From a virus: DNA of 34,244 nucleotides. Position 1 is the stretch's first letter, and the number at the start of each line of letters is the position of its first letter. The stretch lies in IMG/VR virus record IMGVR_UViG_3300009155_000018, positions 1-34,244 of that record. The stretch is one strand, 5' to 3'. The notes beneath the pieces were generated by a model. The model saw only the letters and a program-made list of their open reading frames with translations. It had not been told where the DNA came from and did not search any database. A program made the position numbers and the translations under genes. Shown piece by piece: positions 30,389 to 34,244 of this stretch.

Positions 30389-31320
30389 TGCAATTTCCTA
30401 TTCAATCTGGCAATGAACAAGACATTCTAGATGGTTTAAATTATGTGTTGTCTGGACCGGCAAGTCTAGGACAAAGTTTTGATGGCACAGTGGGTTCTGA
30501 AACTGTGTATCTGACCGGCAACTTTCGTAAGCCTTACACACAACCTACCACAGCTAACTTGTATGTGCCTGAAATTGATTTGAGTCAAGCAGAAATGCTG
30601 GATTCAAGAACATTCAAATATACTTTTACCACAACACAAGCCGCGCCACCATTCAGCAACGGTAATGGTTTGAGTATTTTTGGATTTACCAATGATATCT
30701 ACAACACCTATCCATCCAGTAATCCCAACAGAAATGAAAACTTATCACAAGTTGGTGTGGTAGAATGCACAGTGGACTATGTGATTGTGGTAAGTGTTGT
30801 GCCAATCACAGTTCAAGCCCCTGAAATAAGTGCTGCCAAAGTATTTTATTACAGCACCAGTATTGATGTAACAGATCCATTAAATGATGACAACTTTGTG
30901 CAAACTGATGGTGATGTGCGTGTGAATGTAACAGGCGGCGGTGAACGTGTGGTGTTAGGCGGCCAGACAGAATTAATGTTGAACTACGTTTGCACCACTC
31001 CTGTGACATTTTATCTTGTGGTAGAACTGGATCGTTATTATGGTTTTAACAACAATGATCCTACCAACCCAGATTATTTGTTTAACTTTGATATCACTTT
31101 GGCTTATAAAATCTATCCTTATAGTGTGACCGCAGGCACAGGAACAATAGGACCAATCAGCACATATTTTACTTCAGTGTTGGATAATCCGCCAAAAGGA
31201 TTGTGGCGTTACTTTATCAACATTGGTTTTGGTTCTGATGCTGCCACTATACCAGAATTCCAAATTACCGAAGCCACAGTGGCATTGCGAATGCTCACGG
31301 CTCAGGTGCTCAAACAATAA
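30388..31320 (+). CDS. Virion protein paired with the nozzle gene, unknown
   Basis: 310 residues, beta-rich with many Tyr, Asn and Thr (VDYVIVVSVVPITVQAPEIS, YVCTTPVTFYLVVELDRYYG). Its ATG overlaps the nozzle stop by one base (TAATG), indicating coupled translation and probably a shared structure. Length and position match a second tail component between nozzle and internal proteins in related podoviruses. I do not recognise a named family. Confidence 0.7.
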   Translation: MQFPIQSGNEQDILDGLNYVLSGPASLGQSFDGTVGSETVYLTGNFRKPYTQPTTANLYVPEIDLSQAEMLDSRTFKYTFTTTQAAPPFSNGNGLSIFGFTNDIYNTYPSSNPNRNENLSQVGVVECTVDYVIVVSVVPITVQAPEISAAKVFYYSTSIDVTDPLNDDNFVQTDGDVRVNVTGGGERVVLGGQTELMLNYVCTTPVTFYLVVELDRYYGFNNNDPTNPDYLFNFDITLAYKIYPYSVTAGTGTIGPISTYFTSVLDNPPKGLWRYFINIGFGSDAATIPEFQITEATVALRMLTAQVLKQ

Positions 31321-31325
31321 CCTGG

Positions 31326-31331
31326 TAAATA
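31326..31331 (+). promoter_or_regulatory. TAAATA late-type motif, 5 nt before the 31337 start
   Basis: The context is CTGGTAAATATTAATATGG. It lies between the stop of the previous gene (31320) and the ATG at 31337, with no Shine-Dalgarno. The spacing equals that at 22248 (5 nt). Confidence 0.5.
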
Positions 31332-31336
31332 TTAAT

Positions 31337-34244
31337 ATGGCACTAACCGGACAACAACTTTACGCCTTGCAGGCAGATTATAACAAGCAATTGGCCGCGG
31401 CCAAAACGCAGGCTGAATTCAATGCAATTTTAACCAAAGCCAAAACAGCCGGTGTTACACTAGATACAAAAATCAAAGCAGATACACAGGCCGCAATTAG
31501 TCGAGCAGAAACAGAAGCTAGAACAGCCACAGCCAAAGCTGCCGCTGACAAAGCCATTGCTGAAAAGGCTGCTGCCGCCAAGGCTGCCACAGACAAGGCC
31601 TTGGCTGAACAGGCAAAAAAACAATATGATGCTATTGCAGCTACCACGGCCAAACTCAAAACTGAATCTACAACTCAATTAAAAAATGCCACTACTAGTC
31701 AACAAATAAACGACATATTGGCCAAAGCCAAAGCTGGTGGTGCTGTGCTGGATCCTGCCACTGTCACTATGGCTACAGATCGTGCTAAAGTATTAGATTT
31801 TAACACCAATTTAAGCAAAGCAACCAGCATTAAAGAAATTGATGCATTGGTTGCCAAAGCCAACGCAGACAAAGTTGGATATAGTGTGCAATCCATTGCC
31901 ACGGCTAAAGAGCCATTCATTCAACAAAGTTTACAAAAATATCAACAACAATTAAGTGCCGCCACTTCAATCCGAGATGTCAATGCTATTGCCAACCAGG
32001 CCAGTGCTGAACTTGGTAGATCATTAGATCCGGCCAGCATTACAAAACAAACACAAAGCATTATACAAGGATACACAGATCAGATCAAATCAGCCAAGAC
32101 TATAGATGAATTGACATCATTGCAACAAAAATTGCAAAGTGATGGTGCCAATCTAGATTCTAAATTGTTTGCTAGTGCCAAAACTAATCTTGATGCGGCC
32201 ACCGCTGCCGCACAAAAACAACTTGCAGACCAACAGGCACAGATCAAGGCCGCACAGGCCGCGGCAACTAATCAAATTAGAACTAATTTTATCAACAATG
32301 TAATAAACAAAGGCACGGCCACACAACAGCAAATTGATGAATATACCAAAGCTGTAACAGCGGCCGGTGGAACTCCTGAAGCAGGTCTTGTGACTCGAGC
32401 TCAGGGATTTATTGATAGTGCGGCCAAAGCAGAAATTGCTAATAAACAATCAGCTGTTAGAACTAATTTTATCAACAATGTAATAAACAAAGGCACGGCC
32501 ACACAACAGCAAATTGATGACTATAAAAAAGCCATAACTGATCTTGGTGGAACTCCTGACGCAGGTCTTGTGACTCAAGCACAAGGAATTATTACTGCCG
32601 CGGCTACGGCTGCCAAAAATGCACAATTACAAGAATTTAAAAATGAAATCACACGAGGCTCTAATGCCGCATCATTGACCAAAGCACAAGTAGCTGACAT
32701 TGCGGCTCGTGCTGAAAAAGCCGGAACACCATTGGATCCCACTTATCTTAAAGATGCCAATGATCGAGCTCAAGGGTTTTTGGCTGACAATTATTCACAA
32801 CAAATATACAATGCCGGCTCGCAAAAAGAAGTTGATGACATTTTAGCCAAAGCCAAAACTGATGGTGTCACAGTTAATGCTGGCATACTTGCCAATACTA
32901 CCAAAAACATAGCAACCAGAGTTGCTTATCAAAATGATATTGCTAAATTTGTCACTGATCAACAGACCATGCCTGGCATGCCCAAGACAACTTATGGTCC
33001 AAATGGTGCAACATTGTATTCAATACCACCCGACGCTACTTCAGGCCACAAGGGCGGTTGGTATAGTTTTGACAGTGGCAACAACACCTGGAGAGAACTG
33101 GGCAAGGATGGCAAACAAACAGGCAAAATTATTACTCAAACTGAGCTTGATAAACAGGCCAATGATGTAGGTTATAACCTGGCCATGAAAGCCGGTGATA
33201 TACGCACAGCCAACACTTATGCCAGTCTATCAAAAGATCCAGCCAAATTTGAAGCAACATTACCAAAAGTAGTCACAGCTGAATATGCCAAAGCACAATT
33301 GGTCAATCAAAATGGACTTGCAGATCCAAGTTTGGCCTTGTCATACGGCAATTATAGCCACAATCCACAAGAAACTTATGTGCCACGAACTGGACCAGAC
33401 GGCACTGATTATATCTATCAACCAGCAAACATAGTTACAGGAGCACCGGGTCAGTGGCTCAAATCCACCAGTAATCAAAATGTCAGTAATACTTTAAAAA
33501 ATTATGTTCCTGTAGGGCAACCTAATGCTGTTCCAGTAAGCTATAAAAATCAAGTGGCAGCCATTGACCAATCGATCAATCAAAACTACGCCACAGCCAA
33601 ACAAATCAGTAGTGACATAAATCGCAAATATGCAGAACAAAAAGCAACTCTTTTTAGTAACAGTGGTGGTGATGACATATTTGCACAATTTGACAAACTG
33701 GTCAATAACACTATTGGTTGGAAAACTATTGCCACAATTGCAGGAAGTTATCTTGGTGGCCCATTGGGTGCCGCTATTGCCAATGCCACTGTGGGTGCAG
33801 TCAAGGGCGAAAGTATTGAACAAATAGTCAAAGGTGCTGCATTAAGTTATGCCATATCCTATGGCACACAAGCATTAGGTCAAGCCCTTAATGAAACCGT
33901 GGCTGCAGGTGTTGAAACTGGCGGCATTGATCCAATTGATGCAAGTGAATTTGACACAGGTGTTGAACAAATACAAAATCCTTCACCTGAAGTGCCCACA
34001 GGACCAGAAATCCCAGGACCAGTGGCACCACCAATTGCACCTGAACCAGTATACACAGCACCTGAACCAGTATACACAGCACCTGAACCAGTATACACAG
34101 CACCTGAACCAGTATACACAGCACCTGAACCAGTGGCACCACCAATTGCACCTGAACCAGTATACACAGCACCTGAACCAGTATACACAGCACCTGAACC
34201 AGTATACACAGCACCTGAACCAGTATACACAGCACCTGAACCAG
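31337..34244 (+). CDS. Giant repeat-rich virion/ejection protein, N-terminal part (continues at 1..1848)
   Basis: The frame runs from the ATG at 31337 to the end of the window without a stop; the rest is at 1..1848. Residues about 1-550 hold roughly nine degenerate repeats of 60-70 residues, each with a core like NDILAKAKAGGAVLDPA or DDILAKAKTDGVTVNAG within Ala/Gln-rich helices. A mixed region follows with a small beta motif (KGGWYSFDSGNNTWRELGKD, about 574-593). Then comes a Gly/Ala hydrophobic segment (TIATIAGSYLGGPLGAAIAN, about 797-816), a likely membrane-active helix, and the PEPVYTA repeats. Large helical proteins with membrane-active parts after the tail genes are typical podovirus internal or ejection proteins. 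A fibre or tape-like role is less likely. Confidence 0.8.
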   Translation, partial: MALTGQQLYALQADYNKQLAAAKTQAEFNAILTKAKTAGVTLDTKIKADTQAAISRAETEARTATAKAAADKAIAEKAAAAKAATDKALAEQAKKQYDAIAATTAKLKTESTTQLKNATTSQQINDILAKAKAGGAVLDPATVTMATDRAKVLDFNTNLSKATSIKEIDALVAKANADKVGYSVQSIATAKEPFIQQSLQKYQQQLSAATSIRDVNAIANQASAELGRSLDPASITKQTQSIIQGYTDQIKSAKTIDELTSLQQKLQSDGANLDSKLFASAKTNLDAATAAAQKQLADQQAQIKAAQAAATNQIRTNFINNVINKGTATQQQIDEYTKAVTAAGGTPEAGLVTRAQGFIDSAAKAEIANKQSAVRTNFINNVINKGTATQQQIDDYKKAITDLGGTPDAGLVTQAQGIITAAATAAKNAQLQEFKNEITRGSNAASLTKAQVADIAARAEKAGTPLDPTYLKDANDRAQGFLADNYSQQIYNAGSQKEVDDILAKAKTDGVTVNAGILANTTKNIATRVAYQNDIAKFVTDQQTMPGMPKTTYGPNGATLYSIPPDATSGHKGGWYSFDSGNNTWRELGKDGKQTGKIITQTELDKQANDVGYNLAMKAGDIRTANTYASLSKDPAKFEATLPKVVTAEYAKAQLVNQNGLADPSLALSYGNYSHNPQETYVPRTGPDGTDYIYQPANIVTGAPGQWLKSTSNQNVSNTLKNYVPVGQPNAVPVSYKNQVAAIDQSINQNYATAKQISSDINRKYAEQKATLFSNSGGDDIFAQFDKLVNNTIGWKTIATIAGSYLGGPLGAAIANATVGAVKGESIEQIVKGAALSYAISYGTQALGQALNETVAAGVETGGIDPIDASEFDTGVEQIQNPSPEVPTGPEIPGPVAPPIAPEPVYTAPEPVYTAPEPVYTAPEPVYTAPEPVAPPIAPEPVYTAPEPVYTAPEPVYTAPEPVYTAPEP
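32277..32520 (+). repeat. Recent 180-bp duplication inside the giant protein gene
   Basis: A 64-base stretch at 32277-32340 recurs identically at 32457-32520, a 180-bp (60-residue) spacing. The rest of each unit is similar but diverged (for example GGTGGAACTCCTGA and GCAGGTCTTGTGACTC are shared). The unit is two copies of the degenerate AKAK-type module, one copied more recently. Confidence 0.92.
34028..34244 (+). repeat. Higher-order 111-bp repeat of PEPVYTA units at the contig end (includes terminal repeat copy 2)
   Basis: A block of a 22-nt lead-in, four 21-bp units (34050-34133) and five linking bases recurs with a period of 111 bp (34028 and 34139). The second block runs off the window end after four units (34161-34244). 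It is identical to bases 1-106, where the array continues to six units. The exact number of units and blocks at the join cannot be fixed from this assembly. Confidence 0.92.

Noticed and set aside
33880-34230. Minus-strand frames giving repeated YTGSGAV or LCILVQV peptides
   Set aside because: They are antisense translations of the 21-bp tandem repeat; the plus-strand frame continues a long real gene.
34139-34244. Physical terminal redundancy or cohesive ends
   Set aside because: The repeat lies inside a gene made of tandem units and keeps its frame when the ends are overlapped, so circular assembly overlap is the simpler explanation.

Overview
The window is almost certainly one tailed double-stranded DNA phage genome of podovirus type, from an uncultured phage of a Gram-negative host. 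Nothing in it looks like a bacterial chromosome. The last 106 bases repeat the first 106 exactly and in the same reading frame. Overlapping the two ends gives a circle of about 34,138 bp and rebuilds one long gene (31337..34138 joined to 1..1848, about 1549 codons) that the linear window splits at a 21-bp tandem repeat. The repeat copy number at the join is uncertain. The podovirus assignment rests on a P22/SU10-style portal, an SU10-like major head protein, an adaptor, a nozzle-like tail protein, a lytic transglycosylase virion protein and the absence of any tape measure, tube or sheath gene.

Layout. (1) 1..6909, plus strand: the end of the giant repeat protein, three Ala/Gln/Pro-rich putative ejection proteins (one with a transglycosylase domain), a Dps-like ferritin-fold protein and a small coiled-coil/membrane protein resembling a holin accessory. 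(2) 7005..8748, minus strand: four small genes (GNAT-like protein, HNH-like protein, an unknown, a DUF3820-like protein). (3) 8749..9466: 718 bp without a convincing gene but full of hairpins, terminators and promoter-like motifs. (4) 9467..11445, plus strand: a putative early region of eight small unknown genes with three consensus sigma-70-type promoters, closed by tandem terminators. (5) 11583..14010: a possible small terminase and small virion-type proteins. (6) 14075..16756: DNA packaging, ending with terminase large subunit. (7) 16775..17071: a secreted protein with its own early-type promoter, inserted like a moron. (8) 17123..22157: portal, small protein, scaffold and major capsid protein, followed by a strong terminator. 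(9) 22248..31320: adaptor, fibres, nozzle and associated tail proteins. (10) 31337..end: the N-terminal part of the giant repeat protein.

Two promoter classes can be read directly. Class I has four copies, each TTGAC(A/C/T), a 17-nt spacer and the identical extended -10 TGTTATACT. They precede the early genes and the moron. Class II is a recurring TAAATA element, often CTAAATAA, at the head of nearly every other transcription block on both strands. It resembles the core of T4-type late promoters (TATAAATA). At four genes it lies only 5-8 nt before the ATG with no Shine-Dalgarno, which suggests leaderless late mRNAs. No phage sigma factor or RNA polymerase is recognisable.

No DNA polymerase, primase, helicase, integrase, repressor or conventional endolysin is recognisable either. 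If the circle is complete, replication must depend on the host or on one of the unknown early proteins. The most notable points are the class II motif system, the Dps-like protein with conserved ferroxidase-ligand spacing inside the ejection cluster, the moron with its own promoter, and the structured 0.7-kb intergenic region.
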